DNA of 16,011 nucleotides from Candidatus Altarchaeales archaeon (GCA_003663115.1 QMZJ01000011.1:1-16011), one strand, 5' to 3'; counted from the first letter of the stretch, positions 1 to 6,895 are shown. Translations and numbers: made by a program. The notes: generated by a model not told the origin, from the letters alone.

Positions 1-96
1 AGAACCCCCTCAAATTTAGAAAGGGCTCAGTCCACTTTAGAGGAAGGTGAGGAACTTAGTGGGATTTCCCAGCCCAGAATATATGTCACCACTTAA
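1..96 (+). CDS. 3' end of an unidentified protein gene (partial)
   Basis: Frame 1 is open from the window edge to a TAA at 94-96 and gives 31 residues ending in EELSGISQPRIYVTT. The acidic helix followed by a short hydrophobic end looks like real protein sequence, but 31 open codons also occur by chance fairly often, so this is tentative. The other plus frames are closed by stops. I do not recognise the family. If real, the gene lies in the same direction as the methionine synthase core, 54 bp upstream, and could be its partner or simply the previous transcription unit. Confidence 0.4.
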   Translation, partial: RTPSNLERAQSTLEEGEELSGISQPRIYVTT

Positions 97-105
97 AAGC
101 CTCGG

Positions 106-122
106 CGTCAAATAATATGACG
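106..122. promoter_or_regulatory. Palindrome over a TATA-like element before the methionine synthase gene
   Basis: CGTCA (106-110) and TGACG (118-122) are perfect inverted arms around AATAATA. GCC at 99-101 and GGC at 123-125 could extend an RNA stem. The AT-rich centre lies about 37 bp before the ATG at 151, so it could be a TATA box covered by an operator. It could also be a terminator-like hairpin for the upstream gene, although no U-tract follows. Confidence 0.35.
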
Positions 123-150
123 GGCATGAGACCGGAGTTAAGAAATTAAA

Positions 151-1119
151 ATGACAAAAAAATTATTACCAACTACTGTTGTTGGAAGCTATCCAAAGCC
201 AAGATGGCTCAACCATCTGGTAAGGGAATATACAGAAGGAAAGATATCAGAGAAGATTATGGAGCGGGCATATCGGGACTCAATAAAGGCGGTCGTAAAG
301 GAACATGAATTGGCGGGAATTGATATCCTCTGGGACGGAGAGATGAGAAGGGAGGAGATGACATCCTACTTTGCCGAGCATATCGACGGCTTCAAAGTTT
401 ATGGGGAGGTCAGGGTCTGGGGTAACAATTATTATAAAAAACCAGCTATCGTTGATGAACTTAGATACGGGGACGAATTAACTATCCAGGATTACAAATT
501 CCTCAGGGAGATTACAGAGAATAGAATAAAGGTTCCAATAACTGGACCTTATACGATTGTTGACTGGAGCTTTAACGAATTCTACAAGAGTAAAGAAGAT
601 GCAGTATATGCTCTTGCGAATGTCATAAATAAAGAGCTCAAGGGTCTCGTAAGAGCTGGCGCTGAATACATACAGATAGACGATCCCGCCATTCCAACGC
701 ATCCGGATGAGATCGAAATTGCGAGGAATTCCATAGAGATTGCAACTCGGGGGGTTGATGCATATCTAGGAATCCATATATGCTATGGTGATTACTCAAA
801 AATCTATCCACAGGTCCTGGAATTTCCGGTAGATCAGCTGGACTTTGAATTAGCGAATAAAAACTTTAAAGACATTGAAATCTTTAAGGAATATGAATTT
901 ACAAAGGACATTGGCTTTGGTTGTGTAGATGTCCACACCAAGAGGGTTGAGCCCGTTGACGAGATTAAGGAAAATATAAAGAAGGCATTTGATCTAGTTG
1001 AACCAGAGAGGGTTTATGTCGATCCAGATTGTGGCTTAAAGCTTCTTCCATCGGAGATCGCATTTATGAAGCTCAAGAATATGTGCCTGGCAGCTAAAGA
1101 GCTGAGAAATGAGCTATAA
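151..1119 (+). CDS. Methionine synthase catalytic domain (cobalamin-independent MetE-like core, folate-independent archaeal type)
   Basis: 322 aa, matching the C-terminal catalytic barrel of MetE (UROD/MetE-like fold) without MetE's N-terminal half. Visible are the N-terminal VGSYPKP motif (11-17), IDDPA (177-181) with the substrate-binding Asp, and the expected zinc ligands H209 and C211 in GIHICYG, E233 in DFELAN and C294 in DPDCG. It would transfer a methyl group to the homocysteine thiolate in the cytoplasm. Short archaeal forms of this kind are known to take the methyl group from a methylated corrinoid protein rather than from a polyglutamyl folate; which subfamily this is cannot be told by eye. 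A GGAG at 134-137 is 13 nt from the ATG, too far for an ideal SD. Its 3' end overlaps the convergent ThyX-like gene by 6 bp. It could act on a substrate other than homocysteine, but the zinc set argues for methionine synthesis. Confidence 0.85.
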   Translation: MTKKLLPTTVVGSYPKPRWLNHLVREYTEGKISEKIMERAYRDSIKAVVKEHELAGIDILWDGEMRREEMTSYFAEHIDGFKVYGEVRVWGNNYYKKPAIVDELRYGDELTIQDYKFLREITENRIKVPITGPYTIVDWSFNEFYKSKEDAVYALANVINKELKGLVRAGAEYIQIDDPAIPTHPDEIEIARNSIEIATRGVDAYLGIHICYGDYSKIYPQVLEFPVDQLDFELANKNFKDIEIFKEYEFTKDIGFGCVDVHTKRVEPVDEIKENIKKAFDLVEPERVYVDPDCGLKLLPSEIAFMKLKNMCLAAKELRNEL

Positions 1120-2007
1120 TTTCCAGTCCATCCATCTCTCGAAATTTGCCTCCTGAACCCTCAGGGCCTTTTCTCTGTTAAATTCCCTTACCTTCATACC
1201 CTTCTGCAATTCCTTCGGGGTTGGGATAAATATCTCGGTATCTGGAAACCTGAATGGACATACCGGATATAGTGGGTGTTGTTTTCCTGTCCTGACCCCG
1301 GTGACGTTGCTCTCGGGGCATACCCCTCTCATGAACCCCCTGCATCCTGTAAGTCCTTTCATCTCTGGCAATTCCCTCATTAGATTGAAGTACAGCTGAC
1401 TTGCGATGCAACGGAATTCTGGCGAGGACCTGACGCAGAGGCGTAATGAGAGTAGATTGATTAAAGACCGTAAATTCAGGGTAACGTGATACACACCTAC
1501 TGCCTGAGCGAATGGTAGAACGTATCGTGCTATCTCCCTTGCTATGCCATTATCGATAATTTCTTTATAGCTTCTAATAGAATTTCTAACGGAATCGTAA
1601 AGCAACTCACCTATCTTATCCCTTTTTTCTTTAATTAAATGAAACGGAAGGATTACCTCATAGGCCTCTTTATTCTTGTCTATACCCTTGCTTACCTCTA
1701 TATACCTAGTAGAATATCCGGTATGACTCACCATCCGATGCTCCAAAAATTCCGGGGAATTGCCCTTTGACATCTTCAGATCGAATTTTATGATTATGTG
1801 CTCCAGGGCAGAGGAATAATCATTCTCCACTATCATTCTAAATACGCTCCTGTCCTTAACCTGTGGTGGAACGCCGCTCATTCTTGCAGAGTAAACGACC
1901 TCTCTCCAGGCGTCCTTTCCCTTAATAACCTCAAAGTTCCAGATTTCTGGTTTAACAACCTTGATCTCTAAGTCCCTCATTTTTTTTGGCAGGTGCTCAG
2001 ACGTCAT
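1114..2007 (-). CDS. ThyX-like flavin-dependent thymidylate synthase homologue with a cysteine-bearing C-terminal extension
   Basis: 297 aa, longer than usual ThyX (about 210-250). The family fold is readable: SALEHIIIKFDL (66-77) with the conserved His70; the core motif EHRMVSHTGYSTRY (89-102), where ThyX normally has RHRxxSxNxxSxRY; and NLRSLINLLSLRL (178-190), which corresponds to the nucleotide/FAD-binding NxRSLxxFLxLR region. Ser94, Ser99, Arg101 and Tyr102 are kept, but the first Arg of RHR is Glu89 and the usual Glu four residues before RY is Gly97. After about residue 215 an extra tail has Cys222, Cys230 and Cys250, as if able to bind a metal. ThyX methylates dUMP with methylenetetrahydrofolate, FAD and NADPH. 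Whether this protein does so, or uses another pyrimidine or C1 donor, is open. ATG at 2007 is preferred over Met10 because a GGAG lies 10 nt upstream. Confidence 0.7.
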   Translation of the reverse strand: MTSEHLPKKMRDLEIKVVKPEIWNFEVIKGKDAWREVVYSARMSGVPPQVKDRSVFRMIVENDYSSALEHIIIKFDLKMSKGNSPEFLEHRMVSHTGYSTRYIEVSKGIDKNKEAYEVILPFHLIKEKRDKIGELLYDSVRNSIRSYKEIIDNGIAREIARYVLPFAQAVGVYHVTLNLRSLINLLSLRLCVRSSPEFRCIASQLYFNLMRELPEMKGLTGCRGFMRGVCPESNVTGVRTGKQHPLYPVCPFRFPDTEIFIPTPKELQKGMKVREFNREKALRVQEANFERWMDWKL

Positions 2008-2089
2008 AATTCATTATCTCCGTCAGGGGATAAACTATTTGATTTCATCAATAATAATACTTATGTCTCTATTTTGGATCAGGCATTGG

Positions 2090-2100
2090 AAATATTTTTA
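2090..2100 (+). promoter_or_regulatory. TATA-like box of purD (leaderless start)
   Basis: AAATATTTTTA is centred about 28 bp before the purD ATG at 2123, and the intervening sequence has no SD motif. That spacing puts the transcription start at or next to the ATG, as in archaeal leaderless mRNAs. Confidence 0.5.
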
Positions 2101-2122
2101 ATCTGTTTCTTAAATTTTATCT

Positions 2123-3532
2123 ATGGTTGAAAACGTCGGTATCCTGGTCGTTAGTTATGGCTCCAGGGCGGTTTCAATGGTCGATGCATTCTCCAGGAGT
2201 GGAGATTACGAGGTAGAACTCTACATCGCGGATAAACAGAAGAATCCATTTAATCTTAAAAGAGCCAGGGTTCATCGAGTAATTCCTGGCCTAGATGTTG
2301 ATAAAATCCTTAAATTCGCGAGAAACTACAGGGAGAGGATAGATTTCGGGATAGTCGGCCCCGAGGGGCCCATAATTGAGGGGGTCAGGGATAAACTTGA
2401 GAATAGCTTAGAAATCCCGATGATCTGCCCAACGAGGGAATATGCACTGGAGAAGAGCAAGGTTCAACAGAGGGAATTGATGAATGATATCTGTCCGGAA
2501 GTCAATCCGAGATTCAGGGTCTTTAACAGAGGAGACTATAAGGGAATCTCAGATGTCAGGAGGGATGTCTATCTGTGGCTGGATGAACTCGATAACCGGG
2601 TAGCTGTAAAGCCAGATCGCCCCGGGTATGGGAAGGGTGTCGGGGTCTGGGGTGATCACTTCAACTCCCGGGGGGAATTGTTCGAGCACTTTCTTTCCAT
2701 CTACGAAAAAGACTCCGTAATCATAGAGGAGAAAATAGACGGGGAGGAATCTTCTTTTCAGTGCTTCTGCGATGGTAAAAATCTGGTCGCACTACCAGAA
2801 ACAAGGGATTACAAGAGGGCATTTGACGATGATAAGGGCCCAAATACCGGGGGTATGGGCTGTTACAAGGATTATGGGGACTGCCTCCCCTTCATGAGAG
2901 CCAGTGACAGGGAGGATGAATTAAACGTGGTAAATAAGATCTTCAGAAAATTAAAAGATGGCAGAGAAAATCCCGGGCTGAGGGGGATCCCTTTCTATGT
3001 TGCATTCATTCACACCAGGGATGGGATAAAAATCTTGGAGATCAATTCGAGGGGGGGAGACCCCGAGATCCAGACTGTGCTACCGTTAATAAAGGATGAC
3101 TTCGTCGATATCTGCTTTAAGATGATCGACGGGAATCTGAAGAGAATTAAATTTGATCCAAGGGCATCTGTCCTGACATACAAGGTGCCTCCGGGCTATG
3201 GGGGCTTCAGAGAGAGGTTTCCGGAACGAGTAAATCCCGATGAGATCGACACCCCGGTGGATTTAAGTCGGGCATACGGGTTAAGGGAAAAATATGGCGA
3301 TTCAATAAGGATCTATCCCGGCTCCATGGAGGTTAGAGATGGAAAGACCTACTCCGGTAGCTCCAGGACGGTATGCTGTATTGGAATTGGGGAGAGCATA
3401 GAAGAGGCAAGAAAAATTTCTTTGGATGGGATAAAGGCCATAAAGGGTGGGGCGCTCTGGTACAGAAGGGATATTGCATCAAGGAAACATATTGATAAGA
3501 GTATAGAGCATATGAAGAGATTGAGAGGATAG
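2123..3532 (+). CDS. purD: Phosphoribosylamine--glycine ligase (GAR synthetase, archaeal type)
   Basis: 469 aa ATP-grasp enzyme that joins glycine to 5-phosphoribosylamine in the second step of purine synthesis. Diagnostic blocks are AVKPDRPGYGKGVGV (161-175) of the ATP-grasp fold, GPNTGGMGCY (239-248), and LEINSRGGDPEIQ (305-317) carrying the Mg/ATP-binding Glu and Asn. The N-terminal domain begins GILVVSYGSRAVSM rather than with the bacterial GxGGREHA loop, and the protein is some 40 residues longer than bacterial PurD (about 430), in keeping with a divergent euryarchaeal branch. It stands alone, divergent from the ThyX-like gene across 115 bp. The start has a TATA-like box but no SD. Its stop lies 3 bp from the end of the convergent small gene. 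Confidence 0.92.
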   Translation: MVENVGILVVSYGSRAVSMVDAFSRSGDYEVELYIADKQKNPFNLKRARVHRVIPGLDVDKILKFARNYRERIDFGIVGPEGPIIEGVRDKLENSLEIPMICPTREYALEKSKVQQRELMNDICPEVNPRFRVFNRGDYKGISDVRRDVYLWLDELDNRVAVKPDRPGYGKGVGVWGDHFNSRGELFEHFLSIYEKDSVIIEEKIDGEESSFQCFCDGKNLVALPETRDYKRAFDDDKGPNTGGMGCYKDYGDCLPFMRASDREDELNVVNKIFRKLKDGRENPGLRGIPFYVAFIHTRDGIKILEINSRGGDPEIQTVLPLIKDDFVDICFKMIDGNLKRIKFDPRASVLTYKVPPGYGGFRERFPERVNPDEIDTPVDLSRAYGLREKYGDSIRIYPGSMEVRDGKTYSGSSRTVCCIGIGESIEEARKISLDGIKAIKGGALWYRRDIASRKHIDKSIEHMKRLRG

Positions 3533-3535
3533 ACT

Positions 3536-3811
3536 TTACTTATGAGAAAATGCATCCTTATGATATCTCTTTATTATTCCTTTTATCTCCGAGGATTTTT
3601 GTGGGTTAAGAGATACTTCCATACCATAGCTAGTGGGTTTTGAGAGAATATAACCCTTCTTTAGCGCATATTTACCAACTTTTTTGACATCGCCTCTAAC
3701 ATGTTTGGGAAATCCCTTAGCTATGTTATCAAAGGACGTATGAGACTCTCCCCATTTTCTAAGCCTCGCTAAATTGTATAGAATATCGGAGAGTACGTCT
3801 TCTTTTACCAT
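3536..3811 (-). CDS. Small conserved-looking winged-helix-like protein, function unknown
   Basis: 91 aa, basic, no membrane segment. The pattern (helical start KEDVLSDILYNLARLRKW; SFDNIAKGFPKHVRGDVKKVGKYALKKGYI at 26-55; then KPTSYGMEVSLNP at 58-70) reads as helix, helix-turn-helix and a beta wing. I recall similar short archaeal proteins sharing the 'LRKWG...KGFP.H.RG...KPTSYG..VSLNP' frame, but I cannot name a function. A tentative role is DNA or RNA binding. The ATG at 3811 has no SD. On the minus strand a TATA-like CTATTTTTAATC lies about 29 bp upstream (near 3834-3846), which fits a leaderless start. It is convergent with purD and divergent from the winged-helix regulator at 3954. Confidence 0.7.
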   Translation of the reverse strand: MVKEDVLSDILYNLARLRKWGESHTSFDNIAKGFPKHVRGDVKKVGKYALKKGYILSKPTSYGMEVSLNPQKSSEIKGIIKRYHKDAFSHK

Positions 3812-3877
3812 ATGATATATTTTGAACTTATGATTAAAAATAGTTATTTTTACATAAAATCAACTTTTGAAGATATT

Positions 3878-3899
3878 TATATAGATAAAAGTCTATATA
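3878..3899. repeat. Perfect inverted repeat in the divergent regulator promoter region
   Basis: TATATAGA (3878-3885) and TCTATATA (3892-3899) are exact reverse complements with a 6-bp spacer TAAAAG. They lie in the AT-rich stretch between two divergent small regulator genes and overlap likely TATA elements. Low sequence complexity makes chance palindromes easier here. Confidence 0.45.
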
Positions 3900-3911
3900 T
3901 TATTCTATATG

Positions 3912-3942
3912 TGTACATACATATCTATACGGGTTTGTACAT
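3912..3942. repeat. TGTACAT direct repeats upstream of the winged-helix gene
   Basis: TGTACAT occurs at 3912-3918 and again at 3936-3942, 24 bp apart, each holding the palindrome TGTACA. They sit just before the ATG at 3954. Their placement suggests binding sites for the regulator itself (autoregulation); this is inference. Confidence 0.35.
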
Positions 3943-3953
3943 AGAACTAAACA

Positions 3954-4283
3954 ATGAAAATGACACACGAAAAATCCCTCCTATTAAAATTTTTAGGCGA
4001 TACACCACAGTTAAGGATAGTGGATTTTCTGTTAGCACACTACAGGTATGACTACTCCAAAAAAGAGATAGCTGAAGGCGCTGGAATTGCGGTTAGTACC
4101 TTGTATAAAGTTTGGGGGGAACTAGAGGATTTGGGTATCGTAACACCAACTAGAGCGTATGGAAATACACAACTATTCAGGATAAATACCGAAAACCCCT
4201 TGGTTAAGGAACTGGCGAAAATGGATATAGCTCTAATTGAGATGACCGCCCCCAAGGAGATTCCAGCGATTAATCAGGAATAG
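3954..4283 (+). CDS. Winged helix-turn-helix transcriptional regulator
   Basis: 109 aa. Residues 17-65 form a typical archaeal winged-helix DNA-binding domain: TPQLRIVDFLLAHY, then DYSKKEIAEGAGIAVSTLYK with the recognition helix at about 45-56, then WGELEDLGIV and a short wing TRAYGNTQLFRIN. The last 30 residues (VKELAKMDIALIEM) resemble the dimerising tail of this group. There is no sensor domain, so it may respond to protein level or to a partner. The start at 3954 has no SD; a second ATG two codons later is possible. The upstream 140 bp is unusually AT-rich and holds repeats that may be its operators. No obvious toxin or membrane partner gene follows; only the possible broken frame on the opposite strand, which overlaps its last 14 bp. 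Confidence 0.82.
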   Translation: MKMTHEKSLLLKFLGDTPQLRIVDFLLAHYRYDYSKKEIAEGAGIAVSTLYKVWGELEDLGIVTPTRAYGNTQLFRINTENPLVKELAKMDIALIEMTAPKEIPAINQE

Positions 4284-4487
4284 CAAGTGGTTCAGAGTCT
4301 CCATCAGGTATACCCTGCCACTTTGTTGTGTAGACCAGTTTCTTAGTGGGTGGTTTTCTCTTCTTTGCAATCGTAGCGGGGGTTTTAAAGGGTAATCTAA
4401 TTCCTTAGAGGATGAGTTAGTAGTTGAGATGGAGATAGAGAGATCGGAAATGTGGATTTCAAGGTCATGTACAATACGATCGTAAAA
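4270..4487 (-). pseudogene. Possible frameshifted or decayed small reading frame downstream of the nucleotide-sugar dehydrogenase
   Basis: No intact gene fits 4284-4487, but two minus-strand segments look coding. The first runs in the same frame just after the dehydrogenase's TAA and reads DLEIHISDLSISISTT then NSSSKELDYPLKPP. The second, in another frame, reads TIAKKRKPPTKKLVYTTKWQ then GIPDGDSEPLAIPD and ends at a TAA (4270-4272). They would join if one base were added near the run of five G at 4378-4382 (plus strand). Neither segment has an ATG, GTG or TTG start of its own. It could be a pseudogene, a homopolymer sequencing error in a real gene without an obvious start, or chance. I recognise no family. 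Confidence 0.35.
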
Positions 4488-5774
4488 TTAAGATCTTCCA
4501 ATCCCCCTATAAATAATCCCATGTTTTTCAATTTTTTCCTTCTCCAGAAAATTTCTTCCATCCACTATAACTTTAACGCCCTTCTCTCTGAGATTTTTTA
4601 GATCCAGGTTTTTATATTCTTTGTGATCTGTTACCAGAATTACGGCATCCAGGGCATTTAGATTTTTTAGATCCGCGAATTCGACACCAAGTTTCTCTAT
4701 CTCCTCCTTTGAAAATAGCGGATCATTGACATATACATTCGCCCCCCTGTCTTTAAGATGCTCTATCACGGAGAGAGAGGGGCTTAAAAAGGTCTCTTTA
4801 ACTCCCCCCCTGTAGGCGATGCCCAATATCAGTACGTTTTTGCCGTCAAGATCTTTGAGTTCCTTCCCAAGCAGGTTTACGGCGTGTTCTGGCATCCCAT
4901 CATTTATCCTCCTTGCATTCTTCGCCAGAATCAGGTCAATCTCCAGATCGGAGGCGTTCTTTATCAGAAAATAGGGATAAACGGGGGCGCAATGACCACC
5001 GACGCCAATTCCCGGGGTTAGGATGTGAGAGTGTGGATTTGTATTCGATGCCCCGATTATTTCAACGACATCCAGGCCCCTGGCCTGACAGAATCTCGCA
5101 AACTCATTAGCCAGTGCTATATTAACATCCCTGTAGACCATACCAAAGAGCTTGGTCGCTTCGGCCGCCTCTGAGCTGGTAACGGATATAACCTCGGAAT
5201 CCAGCACCCTTTTATAGAACTCCACTCCCCTTCTCGTTGATTCTTCGTCTATTCCACCGACTATCTTCGGAATTTCTCTCAGATACCGAAACATGACCCC
5301 AGAAGATACCCTCTCGGGGCTGAAAACGACATAGAAATCCCTCCCGGCCTTCAGTCCAGATCTCTCCAGGATCGGGATCATTCTATCTCTCGTATCCCCC
5401 ACCGGAAGGGTTGTTTCATAGATCACCAGAGAATCTCTTTTCAAGCCTTTTGATATCGTTTCAGTTACCGAGTCTATTGTACTATAATCTATATTTCCTT
5501 CTTTATCAACCACCAGAGGGACGATGACAACGATAACATCGGATTCCCTTACCGCTTTTACGGTATCTGTCGTTGCAGATAGGAGACCTTTCTTCACGGA
5601 ATCCCCGATCCTTTCATCCAATCCCGGCTCTCCCCTGATATGGGAAATCCCCCTATTAATTGAATCTACGACCTCCGGGTTTATATCACATCCGATAACC
5701 CGGAACCCCTTACTCGCGTACTGTGCTGCCAGAGGTAATCCTATCTTTCCCAAACCAATAACGCATATTTTCAA
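4488..5774 (-). CDS. Nucleotide-sugar (UDP-N-acetyl-mannosamine/UDP-glucose type) 6-dehydrogenase
   Basis: 428 aa UDP-sugar dehydrogenase. The N-terminal Rossmann motif is GLGKIGLPLA (7-16), followed by YETTLPVGDT (119-128), the central NIALANEFARF (218-228), and the active-site loop GIGVGGHCAPVYPYF (255-269) with nucleophile Cys262. The C-terminal UDP-binding domain starts near 315 (VLILGIAYRGGVKET). It oxidises C6 of a UDP-sugar to the uronate with two NAD+, most likely UDP-ManNAc or a UDP-GlcNAc derivative as in WecC/WbpA. The family Asp at Cys+4 is Tyr266 here, a variant I recall in some WecC-like subgroups. The start is a TTG overlapping the previous gene's TGA (TTGA, 5771-5774), set by an excellent SD. 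It is co-transcribed with the Gfo/Idh/MocA gene. Confidence 0.88.
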   Translation of the reverse strand: MKICVIGLGKIGLPLAAQYASKGFRVIGCDINPEVVDSINRGISHIRGEPGLDERIGDSVKKGLLSATTDTVKAVRESDVIVVIVPLVVDKEGNIDYSTIDSVTETISKGLKRDSLVIYETTLPVGDTRDRMIPILERSGLKAGRDFYVVFSPERVSSGVMFRYLREIPKIVGGIDEESTRRGVEFYKRVLDSEVISVTSSEAAEATKLFGMVYRDVNIALANEFARFCQARGLDVVEIIGASNTNPHSHILTPGIGVGGHCAPVYPYFLIKNASDLEIDLILAKNARRINDGMPEHAVNLLGKELKDLDGKNVLILGIAYRGGVKETFLSPSLSVIEHLKDRGANVYVNDPLFSKEEIEKLGVEFADLKNLNALDAVILVTDHKEYKNLDLKNLREKGVKVIVDGRNFLEKEKIEKHGIIYRGIGRS

Positions 5775-6772
5775 AGGACGATCACCTTTTCTTTTATAGC
5801 CGATTCGATCAATCTTTGTGCCAGTTTCAATGCCTTTAATCCGTCTTCGCCACTAACCAAGGGCTCTTTATCCTTCCTCACACACTCAACCCAGGATTCA
5901 AGCTCTGCCTTCAAAGGCTCCCTTTTTGGTATTCTAATGTTGATGATATTGCCCTCGGTTACCCCCATGAGTATGTCAGAATAATTATACATTCTTCTGC
6001 TTGCCTCGATATTCTCATAGAAATAGAGCTCCTGGGTTAGATATTTCACCAGAAACATACCCTTCTCCCCCGTAATTGATATCTCCCTTATCTTCTCGGG
6101 GGTCAGCCAGTTTACCGACAGAACCCCGATCGCATCATTCTGAAATTTCAACAGGCCCGAGAGAAGGTCCTCATGCCTTGTATGGATCCTGCGCTCTGTT
6201 TCTGCATACAATCGTTTAACCTCGGATCCGACCAGATACCTCATAATGTCGATATCATGTACCGCTAAATCAGTAACAACCCCGACATCCCTTATCCTGT
6301 TGGGAAAGGGACCAACCCTTATCGCCTTTATCTCAAATATCTTTCCCAGCTCATTTTTATCCAGCCTTTTCTTTAATTCAATAACCGCTGGATTAAATCT
6401 CTCGATGTGCCCCACGGTAAGTTTTACGCCATTCTTCTCTGCCTCATCAATGATCACTTTGGCATTTTCTTCGGAGTCCGCTATCGGCTTTTCAACTAAA
6501 ACGGGGATACCTTTTTCAATACAATCAAGAGCCACATCCCTGTGGTACCTTGTTGGAACGGCAATGGATACCATATCAATATGTTCCTCCTTTAGCATCT
6601 CCCTGTAGTCCCCGTATGCATCACATCTGAAGTCTTCGGCAACATTTCTTGCGGTTTTGGAATTTACATCCGCTACGGCAACCAGTTCTGTACCATCCAA
6701 CTCCGAATAGACCCTCGCATGATTCCTCCCCATCACTCCAACTCCGATGACCGCGGCTCTAAGTTTTTTCAT
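5771..6772 (-). CDS. Gfo/Idh/MocA-family oxidoreductase, probably a UDP-N-acetylglucosamine 3-dehydrogenase
   Basis: 333 aa NAD(P)-dependent sugar oxidoreductase. The Rossmann motif is GVGVMGRNHARVY (10-22), the family EKP motif is at 94-96, and DLAVHDIDI (168-176) carries the catalytic Asp/His. VGHIERFNP (120-128) is shared with the archaeal enzymes that oxidise UDP-GlcNAc at C3 en route to diacetylated glucuronic acids. With the downstream 6-dehydrogenase it suggests a UDP-GlcNAc3NAcA-like donor for S-layer glycans, archaellin glycosylation or exopolysaccharide. The aminotransferase and acetyltransferase for that route are not in this window. I chose the ATG at 6772, which has a GAGGATGA-like SD 4 nt upstream and gives the normal N-terminus; a GTG six codons earlier (6790) is possible. 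First gene of the operon. Confidence 0.82.
   Translation of the reverse strand: MKKLRAAVIGVGVMGRNHARVYSELDGTELVAVADVNSKTARNVAEDFRCDAYGDYREMLKEEHIDMVSIAVPTRYHRDVALDCIEKGIPVLVEKPIADSEENAKVIIDEAEKNGVKLTVGHIERFNPAVIELKKRLDKNELGKIFEIKAIRVGPFPNRIRDVGVVTDLAVHDIDIMRYLVGSEVKRLYAETERRIHTRHEDLLSGLLKFQNDAIGVLSVNWLTPEKIREISITGEKGMFLVKYLTQELYFYENIEASRRMYNYSDILMGVTEGNIINIRIPKREPLKAELESWVECVRKDKEPLVSGEDGLKALKLAQRLIESAIKEKVIVL
5780..5786 (-). promoter_or_regulatory. Strong Shine-Dalgarno site fixing the TTG start of the dehydrogenase
   Basis: On the minus strand GGTGATC, an exact match to the archaeal anti-SD complement, stands 5 nt before the TTG at 5774. It lies inside the end of the upstream gene and supports translational coupling. 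Confidence 0.7.
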
Positions 6773-6852
6773 TCTCTCATCCTCAAACACTATCCGACAC
6801 TCTCTCCAGGATACCTATCCAACCCGGGGTAATGAGTAGTACATGATATATT

Positions 6853-6862
6853 GTTATATAAG
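6853..6862 (-). promoter_or_regulatory. TATA-like box of the sugar operon
   Basis: On the minus strand CTTATATAAC, a good archaeal TATA box, lies 80 bp before the ATG at 6772 and would give a leader of roughly 55 nt. A further ATATATC element follows downstream. Confidence 0.45.
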
Positions 6863-6869
6863 TTTATAT

Positions 6870-6887
6870 GTCCCCCACGAGAGGGAC
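6870..6887. promoter_or_regulatory. Imperfect 18-bp palindrome beside the sugar-operon TATA box
   Basis: GTCCC (6870-6874) pairs with GGGAC (6883-6887) and the inner bases pair with two mismatches. It directly follows the TATA-like elements, upstream of the minus-strand promoter, so it could be an operator or activator site. Confidence 0.35.
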
Positions 6888-6895
6888 GGATTGGA

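Noticed and set aside
1..150. Structured RNA (RNase P, SRP or C/D box RNA) in the first 150 bp
   Set aside because: I looked for conserved RNase P and SRP blocks and for paired C/D boxes and found none; only a short palindrome is present.
3812..4051. 79-aa plus-strand frame in the AT-rich region
   Set aside because: It is mostly low-complexity Tyr/Ile from A+T-rich promoter DNA, has no SD, and overlaps the true winged-helix gene in another frame.
4284..4487. Toxin or antitoxin partner for the winged-helix regulator on the plus strand
   Set aside because: The longest plus-strand frames here end within about 20 codons; only the broken minus-strand frame looks protein-like.
6773..6790. GTG start six codons upstream for the Gfo/Idh/MocA protein
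   Set aside because: The ATG at 6772 has a closer SD-like GAGGATGA and gives the standard Rossmann-fold start; the GTG remains a minor alternative.
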